Source of the DNA: Modestobacter caceresii
Lineage (GTDB): Bacteria > Actinomycetota > Actinomycetes > Mycobacteriales > Geodermatophilaceae
DNA: 38,209 nucleotides
Assembly (NCBI RefSeq): GCF_000761485.1
Contig: NZ_JPMX01000060.1
Location: 1 to 38,209 of the forward strand
Reading direction: 5' to 3'
Positions 1-8,470 of the stretch are shown in pieces. The stretch's first letter is position 1, and each line of letters starts with the position of its first letter. The position numbers and the translations under genes were made by a program. The notes under the pieces were generated by a model that saw nothing but the letters and a program-made list of their open reading frames with translations, was not told the DNA's origin and searched no databases.

Positions 1-437
1 AGCCTGCGCCGGTCCCGGCGCCCGAGCCGGAGCCCGTTCCGGCACCTGAGCCTGCGCCCGTCCCGGCACCCGAGCCGAGCCCGGAGCCGGCCGTGTGCGG
101 CACCGAGTTCGAGCCGGTCGTCGTCGACGTGGTGGACGGCACCGGTGACCCGGTCCTGGTCGAGGCGGTGACCCGGGTCCTCACCGACGCCGGGCTCACC
201 CTCGGCACGGTCAGCAGCGCCGAGGTCACCGACTCGGCGATCGAGCACCTGGAGGGTCAGGAGGAGCCGGTGCGGCAGCTGGCCGAGGCGCTCGGCGCCG
301 TCTCGCTGCTCCGGCCGGCGACGGGGGAGAACCTCACCGTCGTCCTGGGCTCCGCCGACGCGGCTCCGCTGGTCGGGGAGCTGGCCATGCTCACCGACGA
401 GCAGTGCGACACCGCCCCCGCCGAGGAGACCGACTGA
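1..437 (+). CDS. LytR C-terminal (LytR_C) domain protein, 3' part only
   Basis: The gene enters from the left edge in the frame starting at base 3 and ends at the TGA at 435-437. The first ~30 codons are a Pro/Glu/Ala linker (PAPVPAPEPEP repeats), followed by about 110 residues with the alternating beta/alpha pattern of LytR_C: VVVDVVDGTGD, then a helix, then NLTVVLGSADAAPLVGEL. Actinobacterial proteins of this kind usually have an N-terminal transmembrane helix, a Pro-rich linker and an extracytoplasmic LytR_C domain of unclear role in envelope biology. The N-terminus lies outside the window, so anchor and start cannot be seen. The ATG-less alternative start at 93 (GTG) would fall inside the linker and is unlikely. 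The family call rests on domain shape and the GTG motif, so it is moderate. Confidence 0.6.
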   Translation, partial: PAPVPAPEPEPVPAPEPAPVPAPEPSPEPAVCGTEFEPVVVDVVDGTGDPVLVEAVTRVLTDAGLTLGTVSSAEVTDSAIEHLEGQEEPVRQLAEALGAVSLLRPATGENLTVVLGSADAAPLVGELAMLTDEQCDTAPAEETD

Positions 438-1033
438 CCGGCGGCGACACCCAGACGTTCTTCGGCTCCCGCGCCGCCGCCTGGGAGGAGAAGTTCCCCG
501 ACGACGGGCCCCGGTTCGAGCGGGCCGTCGCCGAGCTGGGGGTGCGCACCGGGGACGCCGTCCTCGACGCCGCCTGCGGCACCGGGCGTGCCCTGCCGGT
601 GCTGCGCGCCGCCACCGGCCGGGCCGGGCTGCTCGTCGGCCTCGACCTGACCGCCGAGATGCTGGCCGAGGCCCAGCGGCGCGGTCGCGGGGAGCTGGCG
701 CACCTGGTGCGTGGCGACGTCACCGGGCTGCCGTTCGGGGCACGGTCGTTCGACGTCCTCTTCGCCTCCGGGCTGGTCTCCCACCTGCCCGATCCCGAGG
801 CCGGCGTGCGGGAGCTGGCCCGGGTCGCCGCCGACGGTGCGCGGCTCGGCCTGTTCCACCCGGTCGGCCGGGCAGCGCTGGCCCGGCGGCACGGCCGGGA
901 GCTGACCCCGGACGACGTGCGCAGCGAGCCCCGGATCCGGGAGCTGCTCACCGGCACCGGCTGGCGCGTCACCGAGGTCGACGACGCCGAGGACCGCTGG
1001 CTGGTGGTGGCCGTCCGGCGCGAGGGCGCGTAG
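404..1033 (+). CDS. class I SAM-dependent methyltransferase
   Basis: About 200 residues with a Rossmann-fold methyltransferase core. Motif I is VLDAACGTGR (SAM-binding glycine loop), followed by LLVGLDLTAEML (acidic end of beta-2), a motif II region RGDVTGLPFGARSFDV, and FASGLVSHLPDPEAGVRELARV, the post-motif typical of the UbiE/Methyltransf_11 group. The substrate cannot be read from sequence. The GTG at 404 is the only standard start and overlaps the upstream gene by 34 nt. The protein-like sequence, however, seems to begin at residue ~11 (LTGGDTQTFFGSRAAAW), where a CTG at 434 overlaps the upstream TGA as CTGA. A CTG start coupled to the upstream stop is therefore a real alternative. Fold confidence is high, start confidence low. 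Confidence 0.8.
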   Translation: MRHRPRRGDRLTGGDTQTFFGSRAAAWEEKFPDDGPRFERAVAELGVRTGDAVLDAACGTGRALPVLRAATGRAGLLVGLDLTAEMLAEAQRRGRGELAHLVRGDVTGLPFGARSFDVLFASGLVSHLPDPEAGVRELARVAADGARLGLFHPVGRAALARRHGRELTPDDVRSEPRIRELLTGTGWRVTEVDDAEDRWLVVAVRREGA

Positions 1034-1063
1034 CCGACCGCCTCGCGCCTGCCCGGGGGAGCG

Positions 1064-1813
1064 GTGTCCGCGTGTCACCCTGTGCGGCGTGCTGCACCGG
1101 ACCCCGCCTCGCCTGACGTGAGCGTCGTGTTCGTCGCGGTGGTCGCCGGACTGGGCGGAGCCGTCACCGGCCGCGTCGTCGACGCGCTGGCGCTGGTCGC
1201 GCCTCGTCGGGTCGGGGCCGGCGACGGTGCGGTCGCGACCCGCGTCGACCGGCAGGGCCGCGCGATCGGGGCCCCGTGGCCGGAACTGACCGGGGCGCTC
1301 TGCGCCGTCGCGGTCACCCTCCGGTTCGGCTGGACGGCGCAGCTGCCCGCGTGGCTGTGGTTCGTCGCCGTCGGCCTGCTGCTCACCGTCGTCGACCTGC
1401 GCGAGCAGCTGCTGCCCAACCGGGTGCTGCTGCCGGGGCTGCTCGGCGGCCTCGCCCTGCTGGCCGTCGCCGCCGGGGCCGACGGCGACTGGTCCAGCCT
1501 GGGGCGCGCCGCGCTGGCCGGGGGAGCCGCGTTCGCGGTGCTGCTGGTGATGGCGCTGGCCGCCCCGAGCGGACTGGGCATGGGCGACGTCAAGCTGGCC
1601 GGGCTGCTCGGCCTGTACCTGGGCTGGCTCGGCTGGCCGGTCGTCCTGGTCGGGTTCTTCCTCGGCTTCCTGCTGCAGGCCGTGGTCGGGCTGGCGCTGC
1701 TCGCCGCCCGGCGGGTGGGGCGCCGGACCGGGCTGCCGTTCGGGCCGGCGCTGCTCGGCGGTGCCCTGGTCGCGGCTCTGTTGACCGAGGACTGGGTCCT
1801 GCTCCTGCCGTGA
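1064..1813 (+). CDS. prepilin peptidase (A24 family, TadV/PilD-like)
   Basis: A 249-residue polytopic membrane protein with both aspartates of the type IV prepilin aspartyl peptidases: the first in TVVDLREQLLPNR (~residue 112) and the second in the signature GMGDVKLAG (~residue 171). The family cleaves the short leader of type IV/Flp pilins at the inner membrane. The PilD N-terminal zinc-binding insertion is absent. Six or more hydrophobic segments are visible (for example LWFVAVGLLLTVV and WPVVLVGFFLGFLLQAVV). The GTG at 1064 has GGGGGAG only 2 nt away; the in-frame GTG at 1118 (SVVFVAVVAG) is an alternative. It is the only intact member of the tad cluster here, followed immediately by remnants of cpaE, tadA and tadC. 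Confidence 0.88.
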   Translation: MSACHPVRRAAPDPASPDVSVVFVAVVAGLGGAVTGRVVDALALVAPRRVGAGDGAVATRVDRQGRAIGAPWPELTGALCAVAVTLRFGWTAQLPAWLWFVAVGLLLTVVDLREQLLPNRVLLPGLLGGLALLAVAAGADGDWSSLGRAALAGGAAFAVLLVMALAAPSGLGMGDVKLAGLLGLYLGWLGWPVVLVGFFLGFLLQAVVGLALLAARRVGRRTGLPFGPALLGGALVAALLTEDWVLLLP

Positions 1814-1819
1814 CCGGCG

Positions 1820-2529
1820 GTGGCCGTCGGGCTGGCTGCCGCCGAGCCGGGCTCGATCATCCTGGTCGACCTGGACGTGCAGTTCGGTGACGTCGCCAGC
1901 GCACTCGCACTGGTGCCGGAGTACACGCTGCCCGACACCGTGCACGGCGCGGCGACCAACGACCCGCTGGTGCTCAAGACCTTCCTCAGCCGGCACTCCA
2001 CCGGCCTGCACGTCGTCGCCGGCAGCGACTCGCCGGCGGCCGGTGACGCGGTCACCCCCGCCGACGTCGGCCGGTTGGTCGACATGCTCAGCCGGGAGTT
2101 CCGCTACGTCGTGGTCGACACCGCCCCCGGGCTCACCGACCACACGCTCACCGCGCTGGGGCGGGCGACCGACCTGGTGATGCGGGGCAGCATGGGCGTG
2201 CCCGGCGTCCGGGGCCTGGCAAGGAGCTGGACGTGCTCGGTGAGCTGGGCCTGGTGCCCGCTCGGCGGCACCTCGTGCTCAACAACAGCGACGGCGGCAG
2301 CAGCGGCCTGGACCTGGCCGACGTGGAGCAGACCGTCGGCGCCCCGCTGGAGCTGGTGCTGCCACGGCACTCCACTGTCCCGCTGTCGACCAACACCGGC
2401 GCCCCGCTGCTGCAGAAGGGCGGCAAGGACCCGGTCACCCGGGGCCTGCAGACGCTCGTCGGCCGGATCCCGCCCGTCGCGGCGCCGGTCCGCGGCCGGC
2501 TGGGCCGCCGTCGGGCGGCTGTTCGATGA
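1820..2529 (+). pseudogene. cpaE/tadZ pilus ATPase remnant, 5'-truncated and frameshifted
   Basis: The first frame begins at AVGLAAAEPGS, which in actinobacterial CpaE/TadZ proteins lies just after the P-loop; the receiver-like N-domain and the KGGVGKTT loop are missing. Recognisable family sequence follows: IILVDLDVQFGDVASAL, the LSRHSTGLHVVAG region, FRYVVVDTAPGLTDHTL (Walker B-like) and DLVMRGSMGVPGVRGL. Near 2218-2220 one base is missing (CTGGCAAGGAG where CTG CGC AAG GAG would be expected), and homology continues in the next frame as ELDVLGELGLVPARRHLVLNN through VPLSTNTGAPLLQKGG to the stop at 2527-2529. CpaE positions Flp pilus assembly at the pole, but without the ATP loop this copy cannot work. 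Decay or a sequencing/assembly error are both possible. Confidence 0.75.
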
Positions 2530-2888
2530 GCCTCACCGACCGACCGACCGGCTGGCCCGGTCCGCGGCGAGCAGTCGAGCGGATCGGGGAGCGTGACGAC
2601 CGACGAGGTCCGCCTGGTGCCCGTCCAGGACCGGCCGGCACCGTGGACACCCTCACCCGGCTCAAGGACCGCGCCTGCCGGGCCCTGTTCGAACGCCTCG
2701 GCGGCCGGCTGACCAGCACCACGTCCGGCCTGGCGATGCTCGCGGTCGCCGGCCTGCTGAGGATGGTCGACGCCGTGTGGGTGCGCCGCGTCGTGACCCT
2801 GAGGCTCTGGTGCTGCCGGCGGCGTTCGCCGCCCAGGTGGCGCTCTCCCGTCCGGGTCGGGCGGCCGTCGCCGCGCGGCAGAACCTGA
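2526..2888 (+). pseudogene. tadA/cpaF secretion ATPase stub joined to unrelated sequence
   Basis: The reading frame opens with an ATG overlapping the cpaE stop (ATGA). MSLTDRPTG and TVDTLTRLKDRACRALFERL match the N-terminus typical of actinobacterial CpaF/TadA, the hexameric ATPase that powers Flp pilus assembly. The resemblance stops after FERLGGRLT (~2715). Nothing of the ~400-residue ATPase core (Walker A, Asp and His boxes) follows. Instead comes a short hydrophobic stretch (SGLAMLAVAGLL) and then out-of-frame low-homology sequence up to tadC. An internal deletion fusing the tadA start to tadB/tadC sequence is the simplest reading. The upper-strand frame at 2777-2950 (PEALVLPAAFAAQVALSR) may be more debris. 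Confidence 0.6.
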
Positions 2889-2951
2889 CCACCGGGCTCG
2901 TCGCGCCGGCCTTCGAGGCCGGGACGCTGGAGGCCCGCCGGACCGGCGCGG

Positions 2952-3656
2952 GTGCTGTGCTCCGCACGGGTGACCGCCGAGTCCTCGGCCCGCCGGATCC
3001 GGCGCATGCTCGACACCGCGGGTCGCCCCGCGGGCTTCACCATGACCCGGCTGCTCTGGGCCAAGCTGTGGCTGCCGGTGCTGGCGGCCGGCGCGCTCTG
3101 GCTGGTCGAGACCCCGAGCCCCGCCGGCGTGGTCGCCGTCCTGGCCGCCGTCGTGCTCGCCCACCACCTGCCGGAAGCCGCGCTCCTCGGCCGCGGGCAG
3201 GAGCGGCAGGAGCAGATCGGCCGCGAGCTGCCCGACGTGCTCGACCAGATGATGATCGCCGTGGAGGCCGGCCTCGGCTTCGACGCTGCCTTCGCCCGGG
3301 CGGCGGCCACCGGTCGCGGGGCGCTGACCGATGAGCTGGTGCGCACCCAGTACGACATCGCCGCCGGCCGACCGCGGCGCGCCGCCTACGAGGCGCTCGC
3401 CACCCGCACCCAGGCCGCGGACCTGCGGCGGTTCGTCGGTGCGGTGAATAAGGCCGAGGCCTACGGCATCCCGCTCGCCGACGTGCTGTGGGTGCAGGCC
3501 GACGAGATGCGCGTCAAGCGTCGGCAGCGCGCCGAGGAGCAGGCGATGAAGGTGCCGGTCGAGGTCACCTTCCCGCTGATGGTCTGCATCCTGCCGGCGC
3601 TGCTGATCATCGTCGTCGGGCCCGCCGCGATGGGCGTGCTGGAGTCCCTGGGCTGA
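2952..3656 (+). CDS. tadC: TadC-like type II secretion F-domain protein, N-terminus missing
   Basis: The frame from GTG 2952 gives 234 residues. They hold the second half of a TadC protein: SARRIRRMLDTAGRPAGFT, a hydrophobic hairpin (LWLPVLAAGALWLVE, VVAVLAAVVLAHHL), then the T2SSF domain RQEQIGRELPDVLDQMMIAVEAG and FVGAVNKAEAYGIPLADVL, ending in a C-terminal membrane helix (MVCILPALLIIVVGPAAM). TadB and TadC form the inner-membrane platform of the Flp pilus. Full-length actinobacterial TadC proteins are ~290-310 residues; the first ~70 are lost or shifted into other frames upstream. No ribosome-binding site precedes 2952, so this is probably non-functional even though the domain itself is intact. 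Confidence 0.72.
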   Translation: MLCSARVTAESSARRIRRMLDTAGRPAGFTMTRLLWAKLWLPVLAAGALWLVETPSPAGVVAVLAAVVLAHHLPEAALLGRGQERQEQIGRELPDVLDQMMIAVEAGLGFDAAFARAAATGRGALTDELVRTQYDIAAGRPRRAAYEALATRTQAADLRRFVGAVNKAEAYGIPLADVLWVQADEMRVKRRQRAEEQAMKVPVEVTFPLMVCILPALLIIVVGPAAMGVLESLG

Positions 3657-3674
3657 CCTGGGGCGCCCGCCGGA

Positions 3675-4940
3675 TCAGGACGCGTCGATCGGCAGGCCGA
3701 CGTAGAGCATGCCGATCAGCGCACCGGCGGCGGAGCGCACGCTGGTGTAAGCGGTGAAGTACGGCTTGCCCGCGACGGTGGCCGGGCCGGTGTAGACCCG
3801 TCCGTCGAGCACCGCGGCGAGCACCGGGTTGCGGCTGCCGTCGGCGCCGGTGGGGGAGAGGCAGGTGCCGATGTTCCGTCGGCCCTGCGGGTTCACCACC
3901 GAGGTCGCCACCCGGACCATGCCGCCGGCGTCGTCGAGCCGCTGGAACAGCGTGCAGGTACCGCCGACCTGGGCCACCACGTCGTCGACCAGCGCCGAAC
4001 GGTGCCGCGGGTCGTCGTTCCAGCTCAGCACCTCCCCGCCGAGCAGCAGCTCGGGCAGCCCGACGGAGCGCGTCGCCGAGGTCGCCTGGTCGGTCACGGT
4101 CACCGTCCGGTGCCCACTGCCCAGGTCGATGCCGCCGGCCTCGTCGAGCAGGTCCTCGGCCAGGGTCAGCGCGCGCCGGACGTAGACCAGCCGCTGGCTG
4201 TCGGCCAGCTCGGCGACCGCCTGGGTGATCCGGGCCGACCCGCTGGCCGCCCGGTCGACGTTGTCCACCACCCGGTCGGTGGCGGCGCGCTGCTGCTCGA
4301 CGGCGGCGGCGATCGCGTCCTGCGCATCGGCGATCGAGCCCAGCGTGCCGGTGATCCGGCCGATCGCGGTGACCGCCTGCCGGGTCTCGGACTGCACCGC
4401 CTCGATCTGCGCGCCGATGTCCTCGGCGGCCTGGGCGGTGCGGCTGGCCAGCGCCTTGACCTCGTCGGCCACCACGGCGAAGCCCCGGCCCACGTCGCCG
4501 GCGCGCGCCGCCTCGACGTAGGCGTTGAGCGCCAGGAACCGGCTCTGCTGGCTGATCGCCGAGATCAACCGCACCATCTGGGTGATCGACTCGCTGGCCT
4601 CCTGCAGCGCGGCGATCCGCTCGTCGACCGCGCGGGCGTCCCGCACGGCCTCCTCCGCGACCGCCGAGGCCTGCGTGGTGCGCGAGGAGATGTCCGCGAT
4701 CGCCGAGCGCAGTTCGGTCAGCGACTCGGCGGCCTGCTGGGAGGTGCCGGACACCTCGCGGCTGGCCGAGGAGAGCACACCGGCCTGCTGGGCGGCCGCG
4801 GCCATGCTGTCGTCCTGCTCGGGCTTGCGGCGGGCACGCGCGGGCGCCGCCGGACGCGGGGCGACGGTCGCCGGCTCGTCGGCCGGGGGCGCGACGGCGC
4901 CGGGCACCGCTGCGGTGCCCCGCGGGGACGGGAAGCGCAC
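3675..4940 (-). CDS. soluble methyl-accepting chemotaxis protein with C-terminal Cache-type sensor
   Basis: A 421-residue protein with no transmembrane segment or signal peptide. Residues ~1-45 are a Pro/Ala-rich disordered head. Residues ~50-245 form the MCP coiled-coil signalling hairpin, with its tip [20 protein letters not shown] and [15 protein letters not shown], the CheA/CheW-contacting region. Residues ~255-421 resemble a Cache_3/Cache_2 small-molecule sensor ([62 protein letters not shown]). The order (signalling first, sensor last) and absence of a membrane anchor imply a cytoplasmic receptor. GTG start at 4940 has AGAGGAG ~10 nt upstream. It converges on tadC with 18 nt between stops. 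No che genes are in the window. Confidence 0.85.
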   Translation of the reverse strand: MRFPSPRGTAAVPGAVAPPADEPATVAPRPAAPARARRKPEQDDSMAAAAQQAGVLSSASREVSGTSQQAAESLTELRSAIADISSRTTQASAVAEEAVRDARAVDERIAALQEASESITQMVRLISAISQQSRFLALNAYVEAARAGDVGRGFAVVADEVKALASRTAQAAEDIGAQIEAVQSETRQAVTAIGRITGTLGSIADAQDAIAAAVEQQRAATDRVVDNVDRAASGSARITQAVAELADSQRLVYVRRALTLAEDLLDEAGGIDLGSGHRTVTVTDQATSATRSVGLPELLLGGEVLSWNDDPRHRSALVDDVVAQVGGTCTLFQRLDDAGGMVRVATSVVNPQGRRNIGTCLSPTGADGSRNPVLAAVLDGRVYTGPATVAGKPYFTAYTSVRSAAGALIGMLYVGLPIDAS

Positions 4941-5094
4941 GACTCGGACTCCTCTCGGACGCGGACCCGTGCCCGCCTCGCGCGGTCAGCCTAGGGGGCC
5001 CCGAGGGCGGGAACGCGCTGGTGAGAGCGGCGCGCCGGGAGTCCGGTCGGGCGGGAGCGATTGCACGCCGGGTCGGGCACCGCGCGGCGTCAGG

Positions 5095-6057
5095 TCAGCG
5101 CAGCAGCGTCGTCAACCGCACGGACAGCCCGTCCCGCCCGTCGACGACGTCCACGTGGTCGCACAGCTGGCGGGCCAGCCACAGGCCCATGCCGCCGTGG
5201 GAGAGGTCGTCCCCGTGCGCGGGACCGTAGCCGGCGAACGGGTCGTCCATCCCCGAGCCGCCGTCGCTGATCCGGCAGACCACCCGGTCGGCCGACGCCC
5301 ACAACCGCAGCTGGACCGGCGGCCCGCCGTGCCGCACCGCGTTCGCGCTCATCTCGTCGATCGCCAGGTGCAGGTCCTCCAGCGCGTCCCGGGAGCCCTG
5401 CAGCTGCGTCAGCCGGGCACCGACCGCATGCCGCAGCCCGGCGAAGTCCTTGGCGTCGACGACCTGCAGCAGCGGCTCGGTGGCCTCCAGCGGCTCGTCC
5501 GGGACCGGCAGGGCGCGCAGGTAGTCGGCCGGCTCGGTGAAGTGCGGGTTGGGTCGGCGGCCGCCGGCGCTGACCAGGTGGGTGTGCGTGCGCAGCCCGC
5601 ACTCGACCAGCTCCGGAGGGAGCTCCTCGACGTTGAAGGCACACAGCCCCCAACTCGGCCAGGAGCGCATCGCCTCGTTGACCACGGCTTCGTAGCGCTG
5701 CCACTCCAGCCACTCGCGCGGCGTCCTGCCGAAGTCGGTCTCACCGACCACCCGCAACTGGGTACGGCCGCGGGCGGTCTCCCGTTCGACGAGCCGGCGG
5801 ACCGCTGTGATCGCCGTGGGGGTGCGGGCTCTGTACACCTCGTGCCGGGGCACCACGTGCACCCGCTCGTCGTCGCCCAGTGCGTCCCGGAGCATCGCGG
5901 CCGCAGGGTCGTTGATGGTGATGACGGCCGAGTCGCCGGCCTCCAGCCCCGCCCGCAGGAAGGGGACGGCGACGGCGGCCAGCTCCTCGGCGGAGCTGTG
6001 CAGGACCAGGTCGTGCCGGAACGTGGCCGGACCCAGTTGGTCTGGCGGTGCGTTCAC
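5095..6057 (-). CDS. MEDS-domain anti-sigma/regulatory kinase (RsbA/RsbW-like)
   Basis: 320 residues in two domains. Residues ~10-165 fit the MEDS (DcmR sensory) domain: FRHDLVLHSSAEELAAVAVP, FLRAGLEAGDSAVI, GETDFGRTPREWLEWQRYE. Residues ~210-320 are a HATPase_c_2 kinase domain of the RsbW/SpoIIAB type: N-box DLHLAIDEMSANAVRHG, G1 box ISDGGSGMDDPF and G2 box HGGMGLWLARQL. Such proteins bind or phosphorylate partners in stress-sigma partner switching. The GTG at 6057 is chosen because GAGAGGA (complement at 6066-6072) lies ~9 nt upstream; the longer GTG at 6111 has no ribosome site and adds 18 low-complexity residues. The PP2C phosphatase gene lies directly upstream on the same strand, 116 nt away, suggesting an opposing kinase/phosphatase pair. 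Confidence 0.85.
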   Translation of the reverse strand: MNAPPDQLGPATFRHDLVLHSSAEELAAVAVPFLRAGLEAGDSAVITINDPAAAMLRDALGDDERVHVVPRHEVYRARTPTAITAVRRLVERETARGRTQLRVVGETDFGRTPREWLEWQRYEAVVNEAMRSWPSWGLCAFNVEELPPELVECGLRTHTHLVSAGGRRPNPHFTEPADYLRALPVPDEPLEATEPLLQVVDAKDFAGLRHAVGARLTQLQGSRDALEDLHLAIDEMSANAVRHGGPPVQLRLWASADRVVCRISDGGSGMDDPFAGYGPAHGDDLSHGGMGLWLARQLCDHVDVVDGRDGLSVRLTTLLR

Positions 6058-6173
6058 GTGTCGGGTCCTCTCGTTCGTCGGGGCAGGGTCTGGCCGGGGC
6101 GTGGGGCCCACGGTAGGCCGATGTCGGTGCGGCAGCTGCGTGTGTGCCCCGCCGGGGGTCCCCCAGCCCGCCC

Positions 6174-8300
6174 TCAGCGCCCCGCCGGGTCGTCCGGGAC
6201 GACGTCGGGCACCCGGTTGGGGCCGGCCTCCGTCGGGCGCGGGCGGTCCTGCCGGTGCAGTCGCACGGCGACCACGGCGACGTCGTCCTCGGGCTTGCCG
6301 TCGACCAGCCGCTCGATCAGCTCGTCCAGCAGCTGGCCCAACGGGAGGTCGGCCAGCTCGGTCAGGTGGGTCCGCAGCCGGAGCAGGCCGGTGTCCAGGT
6401 CGGCGTCCCGGCGTTCGATCAGCCCGTCGGTGTAGAGGAGCACCGTCGACCCGCGGTCCAGGGTGACCACCGACTCGGTCCGCTCGACCGTGGCGTCGAC
6501 GCCGAGGAGGAGGTCGGCCTTCCAGTCGGCGAGCACCGCGACGCTGCCGTCGGGGTTGAGCGCCAGCGGCGGCAGGTGCCCCGCGTTGGCCCAGATCATC
6601 CGGGTCACCCCGCGCTCCAGCTCGTCGGCGGTCTGCTCGAACCGGGCCACCGCGGCGGTGGCCAGGGTGTCCAGCTGGAGCAGCGTCATCGCCGAGTCCA
6701 GCCCGCGGAGGACCTCCACCGGCCCGGCGTCGCTGTAGGCGGCGATGCCGCGCAGCAGGCTGCGCACCTGGCCCATGGCCGCGGCTGCGGCCGTGTCGTG
6801 CCCGACGACGTCCCCGATGACCACCATCGTCGAGCCGCCGGGCTGCAGGAAGGCGTCGTACCAGTCACCGCCCACCCGGGCGACCTCGGCCGCGGGCAGG
6901 TAGCGCACCGCGATCTCGGCGTGGTCGGGCTCCGGCGGATCGGTGAGCAGGCTGCGTTGCAGCACCTCGGCCATCTGCTGCTGCTGGTCGAACAGGCGCG
7001 CGTTGTCCAGCGCCAGACCGGCCCGGTCGGCGACGTCCTGGGCCACCGCGACGTCCGCCTCGGTGGCGTCGTGCCCGTCGGCGTAGGCCAGGGTCAGCAG
7101 CCCCAGCGTGCGGCCGCGCGCCCGGAGCGGGATGGCCACCTCGGCCCGGGGCGCCAGCACGGTCAGCAGGTCCCGCGCCTGCCCGGGCGGCAGCAGCTCG
7201 AGCACCTCGGCACCGGCGAAGGACACCGCCTCGACGGCGTGCAGAGCGCGGCCCACCGGCGCGGCGATCGGCATGGCGTCCAGCCGCACCTCGGCGTACC
7301 GCTCCAGCACCGACCGGCTCGCGGGGTCGACGTGCCAGCTGCCGACGTCGCGGGGCTGGCCGTGCGCGTCGATGACCGTCACGATGCACCAGTCGGCCAG
7401 CGCCGGGACGACCAGCCGGGGCAGCCGGGCGGTCGCCGACTGCACGTCCAGGGTGCCGGCGAGCTCGGCGCTGACCTGCGCCAGCAGCGCCAGCCGGCGG
7501 GCGGACCGTTCGGCCTGCTCCTGAGCCTCGCGGCGGGCGGTGACCTCGATGGCGTAGACGGACAGCCCCTCCGGCGTCGGCCAGGCACGCACCTCGTACC
7601 AGCCGTTCAGCGGGGCGGGGTAGTGCGCGTCGAACGCGACCGGTTCACCGGTGGCGACGGCCCGGCGGTAGTTCTCCTCGATGGTGCTGCCGACCGCGGC
7701 CGGGAAGGCCTCCCAGATGACCCGGCCCAGCAGGTCGTCACGGCTCTGCCCGATCAACCGCTCGGCCTCGGCGTTGACGTGCACGAAGCGCCAGTCGGCG
7801 TCCAGGGAGTAGAAGCCGGCCGGCATCGCCTCCAGGAGGCGCACCACCCGCGCCTCGGCGGCGAGCTCGGTGGTCGCGTCGTAGGCCACCCCGATCAGCC
7901 GGGCCGACGTCCCGTCGGGGCCCCCGAGCGCCCGGCCACGGGCCGAGACCCACCGGGTGTGCCCGCCGGGCAGGACGATCCGGTACTCGGCCTCGAACTC
8001 CCCGCACGTGTCGATGGCGCCCTGCAGCGCATCGCCCACCCGGGGCAGGTCGTCGGGGTGCAGGCGGGCGTTGAACGCCTCGATGCTCTGCTCGAAGCTC
8101 GTCCGGTCGTAACCGAACATCTCGACCAGCCGGTCGTCCCAGACCAGCCGGCCGCTGCGGAGATCCCAGTCGAACGTCCCGATCCGCGCGGCGTCGATGG
8201 CCAGCTGCGCCCGGAGCCGGTCGCCCTCGACGTCGTCCGCGAGGTCGCCGACGTGTGTGGGCTCTGCCACTGACACCCACTCCACCTGGTCGCCCGACAT
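6174..8300 (-). CDS. PAS-PAS-GAF-SpoIIE (PP2C) serine phosphatase, RsbU-like
   Basis: 708 residues. Residues ~30-140 form a PAS/PAC unit (IGTFDWDLRSGRLVWDDRL, FNARLHPDDLPRV), residues ~145-258 a second PAS (MPAGFYSLDADWRFVHVNAE, LLGRVIWEAFP), residues ~275-440 a GAF domain (GTLDVQSATARLPRLVVPAL to VADRAGLALDNARLF), and residues ~455-680 the SpoIIE phosphatase with metal-binding motifs VGGDWYDAFLQPGG and IGDVVGHDTAAAAAMGQ, plus YTDGLIERRDADLD and KPEDDVAVVAVR. The family dephosphorylates STAS-type anti-anti-sigma factors, releasing a sigma factor. It is cytoplasmic, so it should read internal redox, ligand or light signals. ATG at 8300; the in-frame GTG ~8264 (SVAEPTHV) is an alternative start. 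No STAS antagonist gene is present nearby. Confidence 0.9.
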   Translation of the reverse strand: MSGDQVEWVSVAEPTHVGDLADDVEGDRLRAQLAIDAARIGTFDWDLRSGRLVWDDRLVEMFGYDRTSFEQSIEAFNARLHPDDLPRVGDALQGAIDTCGEFEAEYRIVLPGGHTRWVSARGRALGGPDGTSARLIGVAYDATTELAAEARVVRLLEAMPAGFYSLDADWRFVHVNAEAERLIGQSRDDLLGRVIWEAFPAAVGSTIEENYRRAVATGEPVAFDAHYPAPLNGWYEVRAWPTPEGLSVYAIEVTARREAQEQAERSARRLALLAQVSAELAGTLDVQSATARLPRLVVPALADWCIVTVIDAHGQPRDVGSWHVDPASRSVLERYAEVRLDAMPIAAPVGRALHAVEAVSFAGAEVLELLPPGQARDLLTVLAPRAEVAIPLRARGRTLGLLTLAYADGHDATEADVAVAQDVADRAGLALDNARLFDQQQQMAEVLQRSLLTDPPEPDHAEIAVRYLPAAEVARVGGDWYDAFLQPGGSTMVVIGDVVGHDTAAAAAMGQVRSLLRGIAAYSDAGPVEVLRGLDSAMTLLQLDTLATAAVARFEQTADELERGVTRMIWANAGHLPPLALNPDGSVAVLADWKADLLLGVDATVERTESVVTLDRGSTVLLYTDGLIERRDADLDTGLLRLRTHLTELADLPLGQLLDELIERLVDGKPEDDVAVVAVRLHRQDRPRPTEAGPNRVPDVVPDDPAGR

Positions 8301-8470
8301 CCGGGCCGGGAGCCTCGTCGCTCACTGTTGAGCCGCAGGAGTTATGTCACGCGCCACCGAGTTGGGGCAAGCACCCCGACGCAGATCACGTCGCCGGACC
8401 GGGCACCGGTGTCCGCTCCGTCGCCCCGTTGTGCGATAACACCTGCCATGGACACGCGCACGGCTCCGGC

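Noticed and set aside
257-2143. 628-codon open frame on the minus strand, opposite the first genes
   Set aside because: Antisense shadow of real plus-strand genes; Gln/Gly/Arg/Pro-rich composition, no family, typical of open antisense frames in very GC-rich DNA.
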